The notes beneath the pieces were generated by a model that made no database searches, was not told the DNA's origin, and saw nothing but the letters and a program-made list of their open reading frames with translations. From Vulcaniibacterium thermophilum (GTDB taxonomy: Bacteria; Pseudomonadota; Gammaproteobacteria; Xanthomonadales; Xanthomonadaceae): 64,000 bases of DNA. This document shows positions 18,170 through 25,914 of this stretch, in pieces (within the stretch, counting starts at the first letter, position 1; each line of letters begins with the position of its first letter). Both the position numbers and the translations under genes were made by a program. The DNA is taken from positions 101,580 through 165,579 of the forward strand of contig NZ_VOHJ01000003.1 in assembly GCF_007923255.1 (NCBI RefSeq), in the 5' to 3' direction.

Positions 18170-18921
18170 ATGTGCGGCACCGGCAGTCCGCAGCCCTTCA
18201 ACGCCTCGAAGCAGGCATCGACCATGTTCGGGTTGCCGCACAGGTAGGCGATGTCGCCCGCCGCGTCGGGCGCGAACTCGGCGAGGAACTGCTGCACGTA
18301 GCCGTGGCGGTCGTCGGGATGCGGCGCGTCGGGCATCTGGCGCGAGAAACACGGCACGAAGCGGAACTGCGGGTGGCGCTCGGCGAAGGCGCGGAACTCC
18401 CCGCCGTACAGCAGCTCGGCGGGCGTGCGCGCGCCGAACAGCAGCACCACCTCGACGCCGCGCTCGCGCATCAGCGTTTCGAGCTGCGGCAGCATCGAGC
18501 GGTACGGCGTCACGCCGGTGCCGGTGGCGATCAGCAGGTAGCGGCGGTTGGCATCGCCCGGCATCAGGCAGAACCGGCCGTACGGTCCGCTGGCCTCGAT
18601 CGCGTCGCCCTCCTTCAGGCCTTCGAACAGCGCGGTCGCCGCGCCGCCGGGCACGTAGCTGACGGCGATCTCGACCGCCTCGCCTGGACCGAGCGCGTGG
18701 TCGTGGATCGTCGCCAGCGAATAGCTGCGCTTGGTCGGGGTGCCGTCGGCGTAGCGGAAATGGACCTGGATGAACTGGCCGGGGATGAAATCGAGCGGCT
18801 GGCCGTCGTCGCGCACGAACGTGTAGTGGCCCACGGTCGGGGCCAGCATGCGGCGCGAAACCAGCTTCAGCGGGAAATGGACGGGCACGTGGCGGGAACG
18901 CTGCGTGGCCGGGGTGGCCAC
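18139..18921 (-). CDS. fpr: Ferredoxin/flavodoxin--NADP+ reductase
   Basis: 260 aa, the normal size, from a GTG at 18921. FAD binding: KRSYSLA (RxYS motif) near 64-70. Nucleotide binding: LIATGTGVTPYRSML. NADPH side: LCGNPNMVDACFEAL. The C-terminus HIRREKYVSSK is close to that of subclass I bacterial FPRs. The enzyme exchanges electrons between NADPH and ferredoxin or flavodoxin in the cytoplasm, often for oxidative-stress defence and Fe-S assembly. A GTG start with no clear Shine-Dalgarno makes the exact N-terminus uncertain. Confidence 0.92.
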   Translation of the reverse strand: MATPATQRSRHVPVHFPLKLVSRRMLAPTVGHYTFVRDDGQPLDFIPGQFIQVHFRYADGTPTKRSYSLATIHDHALGPGEAVEIAVSYVPGGAATALFEGLKEGDAIEASGPYGRFCLMPGDANRRYLLIATGTGVTPYRSMLPQLETLMRERGVEVVLLFGARTPAELLYGGEFRAFAERHPQFRFVPCFSRQMPDAPHPDDRHGYVQQFLAEFAPDAAGDIAYLCGNPNMVDACFEALKGCGLPVPHIRREKYVSSK

Positions 18922-18932
18922 GTGAGGGCGCC

Positions 18933-18938
18933 TATACT
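18933..18938 (+). promoter_or_regulatory. Likely -10 box between fpr and the ABC exporter
   Basis: TATACT, 39 nt before the ABC ATPase start. Read on the other strand the same site gives TAGTAT, 12 nt before the fpr GTG, so it could serve both directions. No convincing -35 was seen. Confidence 0.4.
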
Positions 18939-18977
18939 ACGGCCTTCCACCGTGCAGCCCGCGGTACAGGCCTTTCC

Positions 18978-19937
18978 ATGAGCACACCGTCCCCGGCGGC
19001 GAACGCGCCTGCGCTCGCCATCCGCGACCTGCGCAAGACCTACGACAACCGCGTCGAGGCGCTCAAGGGCGTCTCGCTCGAGGTCAGGCCCGGCGACTTC
19101 TTCGCCCTGCTGGGGCCGAACGGCGCCGGCAAGTCGACCTTGATCGGCATCGTCAGCTCGCTGGTGAACGCCACCAGCGGCGAGGTGCGCGTGTTCGGCA
19201 TCGACCTGATGCGCGAGCGCAGCGCGGCGATGCGGCTGGTCGGGCTGGTGCCGCAGGAGATCAACTTCAACATGTTCGAGAAGCCGCTCGACATCCTGGT
19301 CAACTACGCCGGCTTCTACGGCGTGCCGCGGCGCGAGGCGCTCCAGCGCGCGGAAGTCGAACTCAAGCGCGCGCAGCTGTGGGAGAAGGCCAACGTCATG
19401 AGCCGCACGCTGTCCGGCGGCATGAAGCGGCGGCTGATGATCGCGCGGGCGATGATGACGCAGCCGAAGCTGCTGATCCTGGACGAGCCCACCGCGGGCG
19501 TGGACATCGAGATCCGCCGCGGCATGTGGAAGACGCTGCGCGAGATCAACGCCGGCGGCACCACGATCATCCTCACCACCCATTACCTCGAGGAAGCCGA
19601 GAGCCTGTGCCGGCATCTGGCGATCATCGACCGTGGCCAGATCGTCGATCAGGGGCCGATGAAGGCGCTGCTCGCGAAGCTCGACGTCGAAGGCTTCCTG
19701 CTCGACGTCGACGGCGTGCTGCCGGCGTCGCTGCCGCCGATCGAGGGCGTCAGCCTGACCGCCACCGACGATCACACCCTCGATCTGGAGATGCCGCGCG
19801 CGATGGACCTCAACCGCGTGTTCGCCGCGCTCGACGCCGCCGGCATCCGCATCCGCTCGATGCGCACCAAGTCCAACCGCCTGGAGGAGCTGTTCGTGCG
19901 CATGACCACGCAGAACGGCGCGGAGGCCGCGGCATGA
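18978..19937 (+). CDS. yadG: ABC exporter ATPase, YadG/CcmA family
   Basis: 319 aa. Walker A is GPNGAGKST, the signature LSGGMKRRL, Walker B LLILDEPTAGVD, and the switch His is in LTTHYLEEAE. The C-terminal 80 residues form the accessory domain of the YadG group. It overlaps the permease gene by 4 bp (ATGA). YadGH is an ABC-2 exporter whose natural substrate is unknown. The symbol is by similarity of the pair. Confidence 0.85.
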   Translation: MSTPSPAANAPALAIRDLRKTYDNRVEALKGVSLEVRPGDFFALLGPNGAGKSTLIGIVSSLVNATSGEVRVFGIDLMRERSAAMRLVGLVPQEINFNMFEKPLDILVNYAGFYGVPRREALQRAEVELKRAQLWEKANVMSRTLSGGMKRRLMIARAMMTQPKLLILDEPTAGVDIEIRRGMWKTLREINAGGTTIILTTHYLEEAESLCRHLAIIDRGQIVDQGPMKALLAKLDVEGFLLDVDGVLPASLPPIEGVSLTATDDHTLDLEMPRAMDLNRVFAALDAAGIRIRSMRTKSNRLEELFVRMTTQNGAEAAA

Positions 19938-20704
19938 GCCATCCCGATCTGATCGCGCTGGGCACCATCGTCCGCCGCGAGGTGGCGCGCATCCTGCGCA
20001 TCTGGGGCCAGACCCTGGTGCCGCCGGCGATCACCATGACGCTGTACTTCCTGATCTTCGGCGGGCTGATCGGCTCGCGGATCGGCGACATGGGCGGCTT
20101 CAGCTACATGGAGTTCATCGTCCCCGGCCTGGTGATGATGAGCGTGATCCAGAACAGCTACGGCAACATCTCCTCCTCGTTCTTCGGCGCCAAGTTCGGC
20201 CGCCACGTCGAGGAGCTGCTGGTCAGCCCGATGCCGAACTGGGTGGTGCTGCTCGGCTACGTGCTGGGCGCGGTGCTGCGCGGCCTGATGGTGGGCGCGA
20301 TCGTGCTGGCGATCGCGATGCTGTTCACCCGCGTGCGCATCCCGCACCCGCTGGTGACGCTGACCACCGTGCTGCTGGGCGCGGCGATCTTCTCGCTGGC
20401 CGGCTTCATCAACGCGGTGTACGCGAAGAAGTTCGACGACATCGCGATCGTGCCGACCTTCATCCTGACGCCGCTGACCTACCTCGGCGGGGTGTTCTAC
20501 TCGGTGACGCTGCTGCCGCCGTGGGCGGAGGCGGCCACCCACGCCAATCCGGTGTTCTACATGGTCAACGCGTTCCGCTACGGCCTGCTCGGAGTGAGCG
20601 ACGTGCCGGTGTGGGTGGCCTACGCGCTGATGCTCGGGTTCGCCGGCGTGCTGACCGTCGTCGCGCTGTGGCTACTGCGTCGGGGGATAGGCTTGCGCTC
20701 CTGA
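19934..20704 (+). CDS. yadH: ABC-2 permease, YadH family
   Basis: 256 aa with six predicted helices. The ABC-2 signature is present: EFIVPGLVMMSVIQNSYGN in the second helix region, then FDDIAIVPTFILTPLTYLGG. The start at 19934 overlaps the ATPase stop. Length and motifs match YadH. Confidence 0.85.
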   Translation: MSHPDLIALGTIVRREVARILRIWGQTLVPPAITMTLYFLIFGGLIGSRIGDMGGFSYMEFIVPGLVMMSVIQNSYGNISSSFFGAKFGRHVEELLVSPMPNWVVLLGYVLGAVLRGLMVGAIVLAIAMLFTRVRIPHPLVTLTTVLLGAAIFSLAGFINAVYAKKFDDIAIVPTFILTPLTYLGGVFYSVTLLPPWAEAATHANPVFYMVNAFRYGLLGVSDVPVWVAYALMLGFAGVLTVVALWLLRRGIGLRS

Positions 20705-20723
20705 ACGAGACCACGCGCGGGCG

Positions 20724-21428
20724 ATGGACGAGAAGATCAGCCTCATCAACCGCTACCTGCTGTGGGCCGAGGCCTGCGGCTGCGAGATGTTCCGCGGCCA
20801 GACCAACGCCGCCTGGCCGCTGCAGCCGAGCATCGTGCGCTACGCCGATCACGTGCGCGACCGCTTCGCCTCGATCGCCGAAGTGGAGCAGCGGTTGATC
20901 GCCGAGTTCGAGAAGTTCGCGCTGCCGTTCGGCGATCTGCGTCCGGCGTCCTACGTCGAGAAGCTGATCCACGCGCAGCACCACGGGCTGCCGACGCGGC
21001 TGCTGGACTGGACGTCGAACCCGCTGAAGGCGCTGTACTTCGCGGTGGACAATCCGGACGCGGACGAGGTCGACGGCGTGGTCGCGGCGTTCTCGCCGGC
21101 GTACTGGTGGGACAACCTGGCCCAGGTGAAGCTGGAAGCCGACCTCGGCACGTTCTATCCGGAGCTGGTGAACGAACGGGTGGGCGCGCAGGAAGGCTGC
21201 TTCACCTCCTTCCCGCTGCCCGCGCGCGGCTTCGACGTGCTGCCGCTGGCCGCCGAGCACGATCCGGAGCGGGTCGCACGGCTGGACGCGTTCGTGGTGC
21301 CGGCCGCGGCCAAGCGCGACATGCGGCGCGCGCTCAGCCGCTTCGGCATCAATCCGCGCACGATCTATCCGGGTCTGGAAGGCGTGGCGCGCTGGGTGCG
21401 TTCCAAGCTGGCCGATTACGCGGTCTGA
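20724..21428 (+). CDS. FRG-domain protein
   Basis: 234 aa, soluble. The FRG signature is clear: MFRGQTNAAWPLQPSIVR near 22-39 and HGLPTRLLDWTSNPLKALYF near 90-110. The domain (named for Phe-Arg-Gly) is common in mobile and defence loci, but its activity is not established. The gene follows yadH by 19 bp and converges with tatD, overlapping its 3' end by 13 bp. There is no clear ribosome site at the start. Confidence 0.85.
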   Translation: MDEKISLINRYLLWAEACGCEMFRGQTNAAWPLQPSIVRYADHVRDRFASIAEVEQRLIAEFEKFALPFGDLRPASYVEKLIHAQHHGLPTRLLDWTSNPLKALYFAVDNPDADEVDGVVAAFSPAYWWDNLAQVKLEADLGTFYPELVNERVGAQEGCFTSFPLPARGFDVLPLAAEHDPERVARLDAFVVPAAAKRDMRRALSRFGINPRTIYPGLEGVARWVRSKLADYAV

Positions 21429-22222
21429 GGCGTCGGCGCCGGCAGGCGGAAGAACGCGCTCGCGGTGGCGGTGGTGGCGGCGGCGACCTGCTCGGGGGTC
21501 TCGCCGCGGTCGCGCGCCAGCTCCTCGACGATGTGCGGCAGCCACATCGGCTCGTTGCGGCGGTCCTTCGGCATCGGTTTCAGCGTGCGCGGCAGCAGGT
21601 AGGGCGCGTCGGTCTCCACCATCAACCGGTTGGCCGGGATGTTGCGCACGATCTCGCGCAGGTGCTGGCCGCGGCGCTCGTCGCACAGCCAGCCGGTGAT
21701 GCCGATGTACCAGTCGCGGTCGAGGCACTCGAACAGTTCCCTGCGGGTGCCGGTGAAGCAGTGCACCACCGCCGGTCCGAGCCGGCCCTCGAAGTTGCGC
21801 ATGATCGCGACGAAGTCCTCGTGCGCGTCGCGCTGGTGCAGGAACAGCGGCTTGCCGGTGTCGACCGCGATCTGCAACTGGCGCTCGAACGCCGCGCGCT
21901 GCACGTGGCGCGGCGAGAAATCGCGGAAATAGTCGAGCCCGCATTCGCCGACCGCGACCACCTCCGGATGCGCATGCAGCGCGCGCAATTCGGCGTCGCA
22001 CTCGTCGGTGTACTCGGTGGCATGGTGCGGATGCACGCCGGCGGTGGCGAACAGCACGCCCGGATACGCGCGCGCCAGCGCCAGCGCCTTCGGCGAATGC
22101 GCGCGGTCGGCGCCGGTGACGATCATCCGCGTCACGCCCGCCGCGCGCGCGCGTGCGATCACCGCCTCGCGGTCGTGGTCGAAGGACTCGTGGGTGAGGT
22201 TGGCGCCGATGTCGATCAGCAT
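21416..22222 (-). CDS. tatD: TatD-family metal-dependent DNase
   Basis: 268 aa. Metal ligands of the amidohydrolase-like fold are visible: MLIDIGANLTH, AGVHPHH, GECGLDY, LFLHQRDAH, VVHCFTG and VETDAPYLLPR. The RTLKPMPKDRRNEPMWLPH segment is typical of E. coli TatD rather than YcfH/YjjV. TatD is a 3'-5' exonuclease acting on single-stranded DNA and RNA. The 3' end overlaps the convergent FRG gene. Confidence 0.9.
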   Translation of the reverse strand: MLIDIGANLTHESFDHDREAVIARARAAGVTRMIVTGADRAHSPKALALARAYPGVLFATAGVHPHHATEYTDECDAELRALHAHPEVVAVGECGLDYFRDFSPRHVQRAAFERQLQIAVDTGKPLFLHQRDAHEDFVAIMRNFEGRLGPAVVHCFTGTRRELFECLDRDWYIGITGWLCDERRGQHLREIVRNIPANRLMVETDAPYLLPRTLKPMPKDRRNEPMWLPHIVEELARDRGETPEQVAAATTATASAFFRLPAPTPQTA

Positions 22223-22227
22223 GGGGC

Positions 22228-22352
22228 GGGAATCGGGAATCGGGAATCGGGAATCGGGAATCGGGAGTCGGGAGTCGGGAGTCGGGAATCGGAAGTCGGG
22301 AATCGGAAGTCGGGAATCGGAAGTCGGGAATCGGGGGTCGGGAGTCGGGAGG
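22228..22352. repeat. GGGAATC-type heptad tandem array
   Basis: About 17 consecutive 7-bp units of the form GGGAATC, GGGAGTC or GGAAGTC between the divergent starts of tatD and hrpB. Such arrays are frequent in intergenic DNA of Xanthomonadaceae. The number of units is likely to vary between strains. The remaining sequence to 22479 holds the hrpB promoter and nothing else seen. Confidence 0.9.
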
Positions 22353-22466
22353 CGAGCAGGGCCGGGATCGAGACTGCCCTCTCCGGCTTGCGGGAGCGGG
22401 TCGGGGGCGCGCGCCGGAGGCGCGCCATTCTACGCGGCGCATCCGCCTGCGCCGTGCACCGGTCGC

Positions 22467-22472
22467 TATCCT
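22467..22472 (+). promoter_or_regulatory. -10 box of a probable leaderless hrpB transcript
   Basis: TATCCT ends 7 nt before the GTG start of hrpB, and there is no Shine-Dalgarno sequence. Transcription would begin at or next to the start codon. Confidence 0.45.
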
Positions 22473-22479
22473 CTCGCGC

Positions 22480-25083
22480 GTGAATCGTCCGACCTTCCCG
22501 ATCGATGCTGTGCTGCCGGAGATCCGCCAGCGGCTCGCGCAGCACACCCGTCTGGTGCTCGAAGCCCCGCCGGGCGCGGGCAAGACCACCCAGGTGCCGC
22601 CGGCGCTGCTGGAAGCGCCGTGGCTCGCGGGGCGCAGGATCGTGATGCTGGAACCGCGCCGGGTCGCGGCGCGCGCGGCGGCGCAGTTCATGGCGCAGCA
22701 GCGCGGCGAGGCGGTGGGTGAGACGGTCGGCTACCGCATCCGTTTCGAGAGCCGGGTGTCGGCGCGCACGCGGATCGAGGTGGTCACCGAGGGCATCCTC
22801 ACCCGCATGATCCAGGACGACCCGACGCTGGAAGGCGTCGGCGCGCTGCTGTTCGACGAGTTCCACGAGCGCCATCTGTCGGCCGACCTCGGCCTCGCGC
22901 TCGCGCTCGACGTGCAGGCCGGGCTGCGCGAGGACCTGCGGATCGTGGTGATGTCGGCCACGCTCGATGGCGAACGCCTCGCGCAGTGGCTGGACGCGCC
23001 GCGGCTGGCGAGCGAAGGCCGCGGCTTCCCGGTGCGGATCGCGCACTTCCCCGCGCGACGCGAGGAGACGCTGGAGCACCAGGCGCGGCGCGCGGTCGAA
23101 CACGCGCTCGCCGGGCATCCGGGCGACGTGCTGGTGTTCCTGCCGGGCCGGCGCGAGATCGAGCGCGTGCATCGCGCGCTCGAACAGGCGCGCCCTCCCC
23201 TGCGGATGCAGGGGAGGGCTGGGGAGGGGTTGCGCAGCACGACGGTGTCGGTTGCCGCTTCACCCCCTCCCGGCCTCCCCCTGCATGCGCAGGGGGAGGA
23301 GGTGGACGTGCTCGAACTGCACGGCGACCTGCCGGTCGAGCAGCAGGCGCGCGTGCTGCAGCCGCACGCCGACGGCCGTCGGCGCGTGGTGCTGGCGACC
23401 AACGTCGCCGAGTCGAGCGTGACCCTGCCCGGCGTGCGGGTGGTGATCGATTCGGGCCTCGCGCGCGAGCCGCGCTTCGACCCCACCAGCGGCTTCTCGC
23501 GGCTGGAGGTGGTGGCGATCGCGCAGGCCTCCGCCGACCAGCGCGCCGGTCGCGCCGGCCGCGTCGCCGAGGGTTGGGCGTACCGGCTGTGGCCGCAGTC
23601 GCAGCGGCTGGAGCCGCAACGGCGGCCGGAGATCGCGCAGGTGGATCTGGCGGCGCTCGCGCTCGAGCTGGCGGCGTGGGGCGGCGGCGACCTGCGCTTC
23701 CCCGATCCGCCGCCGCCCGGCGCGCTCGCCTCCGCGCGCGACCTGCTGCGCCGGCTGGGCGCGCTCGAGGGCGAGGCGATCACGCCGCTCGGCCGGCGCA
23801 TGCTCGCGCTCGGCACCCATCCGCGGCTGGCGGCGATGCTGCTGGCGCCGCAGGACGCCGACGAACGCGCGCTCGCCTGCGACCTGGCCGCCTTGCTCGA
23901 AGCGCGCGATCCGCTGCGCGCACGCATCGACGCGCTGCATACGCGCTGGCAGGCGCTGGCCGCGTTCCGCGCCGGGCGCACGCCGCCCGAGGCCTCGCGC
24001 TCGGCGCTGGCAGCGATCGACCAGGCCGCGCGCGCGTGGCGGCAGCGCCTGCGGCTCGACGCCCGCCCGCCCGAGGCCGCTCCCGCGCATCGGCTGGGCG
24101 ATCTGCTGAAGTTCGCCTTCCCCGACCGCGTCGCCCGCCAGCATCCGGCCGATCCGCTGCGCTACCCGCTCAGCAACGGCCGCAGCGCGCGCCTGTTCGA
24201 CGACAGCGCGCTGTACGGCGAGCCGTGGCTGGTGATCGACGAGCTGCGCCACAGCGACCGCGGCGACGCGCCGATCCTGCGCGCCGCGCCGCTCGATCCG
24301 GCGCGACTGGAGCGCGACTGGCCCGAGCGCTTCGTGGTCGAGGACCGGGTGGTGTGGGATGCCGACGCGCGCGCGATCTCGGCGGTGCGCGAACGCCGCT
24401 TCGAGCGCATCGTGCTGGAACGCAGGCCGCTGGCGAAGCCGGACCCGGCGCGCTACGCCGATGCGCTGGTCGATGCCGTGCGCCAGCTCGGGCTGTCCGC
24501 GCTGCCGTGGACCGACACGCTGGTGCAGTGGCGCGCGCGCGTGCGCTGCCTGCGCGTCTGGTGCCCCGAGCATCCGTGGCCGGAGCTGTCGGAGGGCGCG
24601 TTGCTCGCCACGCTCGACGACTGGCTCAAGCCCGCGCTGCGCGGGCTGTCGCGGCTGGACGCGCTCGATGCGCGCGCGTTCGCCGACGCGCTCATCGGCC
24701 TGCTCGACTGGTCGCTGCGGGCGAAGCTCGACGCCCTCGCGCCGACCCGCATCGCCGTGCCCTCCGGCCTCGAGCGCCCGATCGAATACGGCTGGGACGA
24801 CGCCCACGACGCGCCGGTGGCGCCGGTGCTGGCGGTCAAGCTGCAGGAACTGTTCGGCCTGGCCGACACCCCGCGCATCGCCGACGGCCGCGTGCCGCTG
24901 ACCCTGCACCTGCTGTCGCCGGCTGGCCGCCCCTTGCAGGTGACGCAGGACCTGCGCGGCTTCTGGGAGCGCACCTACCCGGAAGTGAGGAAGGAGATGA
25001 AGGGCCGCTACCCGAAGCATCCGTGGCCCGACGACCCGTGGACCGCCACCGCCACTCACCGCGCCAAGCCGCGCGGGACCTGA
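22480..25083 (+). CDS. hrpB: ATP-dependent helicase HrpB, with an in-frame repeat insertion
   Basis: 867 aa from GTG. DEAH-box helicase of the DEAH/RHA type: motif I EAPPGAGKTTQ, Ia LEPRRVAARAAA, II FDEFHERH (DEFH variant, as in HrpB), III MSATLDG, and V/VI with TNVAESSVTLPGV and QRAGRAGRV. The C-terminus has the HrpB-specific half (FPDRVARQ, then FWERTYPEVRKEMKGRYPKH). Residues about 238-275 (PPLRMQGRAGEGLRS and onward to LPLHAQGEEV) are foreign to the family and come from a palindromic repeat inserted in frame between the helicase domains. Without it the length is normal. RNA helicase function is assumed from the family. Confidence 0.9.
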   Translation: MNRPTFPIDAVLPEIRQRLAQHTRLVLEAPPGAGKTTQVPPALLEAPWLAGRRIVMLEPRRVAARAAAQFMAQQRGEAVGETVGYRIRFESRVSARTRIEVVTEGILTRMIQDDPTLEGVGALLFDEFHERHLSADLGLALALDVQAGLREDLRIVVMSATLDGERLAQWLDAPRLASEGRGFPVRIAHFPARREETLEHQARRAVEHALAGHPGDVLVFLPGRREIERVHRALEQARPPLRMQGRAGEGLRSTTVSVAASPPPGLPLHAQGEEVDVLELHGDLPVEQQARVLQPHADGRRRVVLATNVAESSVTLPGVRVVIDSGLAREPRFDPTSGFSRLEVVAIAQASADQRAGRAGRVAEGWAYRLWPQSQRLEPQRRPEIAQVDLAALALELAAWGGGDLRFPDPPPPGALASARDLLRRLGALEGEAITPLGRRMLALGTHPRLAAMLLAPQDADERALACDLAALLEARDPLRARIDALHTRWQALAAFRAGRTPPEASRSALAAIDQAARAWRQRLRLDARPPEAAPAHRLGDLLKFAFPDRVARQHPADPLRYPLSNGRSARLFDDSALYGEPWLVIDELRHSDRGDAPILRAAPLDPARLERDWPERFVVEDRVVWDADARAISAVRERRFERIVLERRPLAKPDPARYADALVDAVRQLGLSALPWTDTLVQWRARVRCLRVWCPEHPWPELSEGALLATLDDWLKPALRGLSRLDALDARAFADALIGLLDWSLRAKLDALAPTRIAVPSGLERPIEYGWDDAHDAPVAPVLAVKLQELFGLADTPRIADGRVPLTLHLLSPAGRPLQVTQDLRGFWERTYPEVRKEMKGRYPKHPWPDDPWTATATHRAKPRGT
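23193..23299. repeat. Two-hairpin palindromic element inside hrpB
   Basis: Two strong hairpins, ccctcccctgc-ggat-gcaggggaggg (23193-23218) and cctccccctgc-atgc-gcagggggagg (23274-23299), flank about 55 bp. The layout and the GGGGAGGG arms resemble the two intergenic elements just after hrpB (25100 and 25315). Being in frame and stop-free, it is translated. Confidence 0.8.
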
Positions 25084-25099
25084 CCGTGGAGGGTTTTGT

Positions 25100-25229
25100 C
25101 TCCCTCCCCTTCAAGGGGAGGGCTGGGGTGGGGAGGGTGTTGTGGGACGCGTCATCCACGCGCGACACGCCCGCTGACACCATCCCCTCCCAAACCCTCC
25201 CCTTGAAGGGGAGGGCTTCAAAGCATGCA
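25100..25229. repeat. Two-hairpin palindromic element, copy 1
   Basis: Starts with ccctccccttcaaggggaggg and ends with ccctccccttgaaggggaggg, so each end is a palindrome, with about 80 bp between (gtcatccacgcgcgacacg within). It lies directly after hrpB and is almost identical to the copy at 25315. About 85 bp of unremarkable sequence separates the two. Confidence 0.85.
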
Positions 25230-25314
25230 GGCGCTTTGGGGGGCCGGGCCGCGGATCACGCGGATGAACGCGGATCACGAGAAGCCCCGTCTCCCGTCCG
25301 CGGGCGGTCCTGTC

Positions 25315-25436
25315 TCCCTCCCCTTCAAGGGGAGGGCCGGGGTGGGGATGGTGTTGTGGGACGCGTCATCCACGCGCGACACGCCCGCTGACACCATCCC
25401 CTCCCAAACCCTCCCCTTGGAAGGGGAGGGCTTGTC
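25315..25436. repeat. Two-hairpin palindromic element, copy 2
   Basis: Same orientation and same internal sequence as copy 1, with a few substitutions and one extra G in the right arm. Together the pair fills most of the 363 bp between hrpB and the next gene and probably ends transcription from both sides. Confidence 0.85.
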
Positions 25437-25446
25437 TCCGCGCGCC

Positions 25447-25872
25447 TCAGCGCCGCCGCCGCGCCAGCGCGGTGAGCGCGAAGCCGGCCGCCACCGCGGC
25501 GTAGGTCAGCAGCATGCCGCGTGCGTCGAGGTGACGTTCGAACCCCGGCGTGAGCCGCTTCGGCGTCAGGCCGTAGTCGACCGCGTAGGCCATCGCGCTC
25601 ACCGCCGCGGCGGTGCCGGTCGTGCGCGCGACGCTCGCACGCTTGCGCAGCATCAGCCGCTCGAAAGCGACCGCCCAGAAAATCGAGCTGGCGTGATGGA
25701 TGGCGTAGCCGAGCGCGGTGTGGCGCACGCTCGGTTCGCGGCGGCGCATCGCCGGCTCGCCCCACACCCAGTGGCTGGTGGCGTTGGTGGCGGTGGCGCC
25801 GCGGCCGGTCTCGCGCCGGCTGCGCCAGGACAGCACGGCCGTCGACAGCACGCTTGCTACGCTCCCGGACAC
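25447..25872 (-). CDS. Small hypothetical membrane protein
   Basis: 141 aa from a GTG at 25872 (alternative starts upstream would run into the divergent gene). About three or four hydrophobic segments: VASVLSTAVLSW, LGYAIHHASSIFWAVAFERL, and MLLTYAAVAAGFALTALA at the end. Polar motif NATSHWVWGEPAMRR lies between the first two. It is divergent from the SDR-DoxX gene with 42 bp between starts. I do not recognise a named family. Confidence 0.65.
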   Translation of the reverse strand: MSGSVASVLSTAVLSWRSRRETGRGATATNATSHWVWGEPAMRRREPSVRHTALGYAIHHASSIFWAVAFERLMLRKRASVARTTGTAAAVSAMAYAVDYGLTPKRLTPGFERHLDARGMLLTYAAVAAGFALTALARRRR

Positions 25873-25914
25873 CAGCGCACGCGACAGTGCCGTGCGCCAG
25901 GCCGGGAGAGCGCG

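Noticed and set aside
16182..18352. Long minus-strand frames extending the hydrolase gene through the 120-bp repeats to 18352
   Set aside because: The lipoprotein start at 17704 gives a normal hydrolase; the upstream part is the translated repeat array and overlaps fpr.
22228..22352. CRISPR-like array
   Set aside because: Units are 7 bp with no spacers; it is a simple heptad tandem repeat. The 120-bp and 70-bp arrays also lack spacer-repeat structure.
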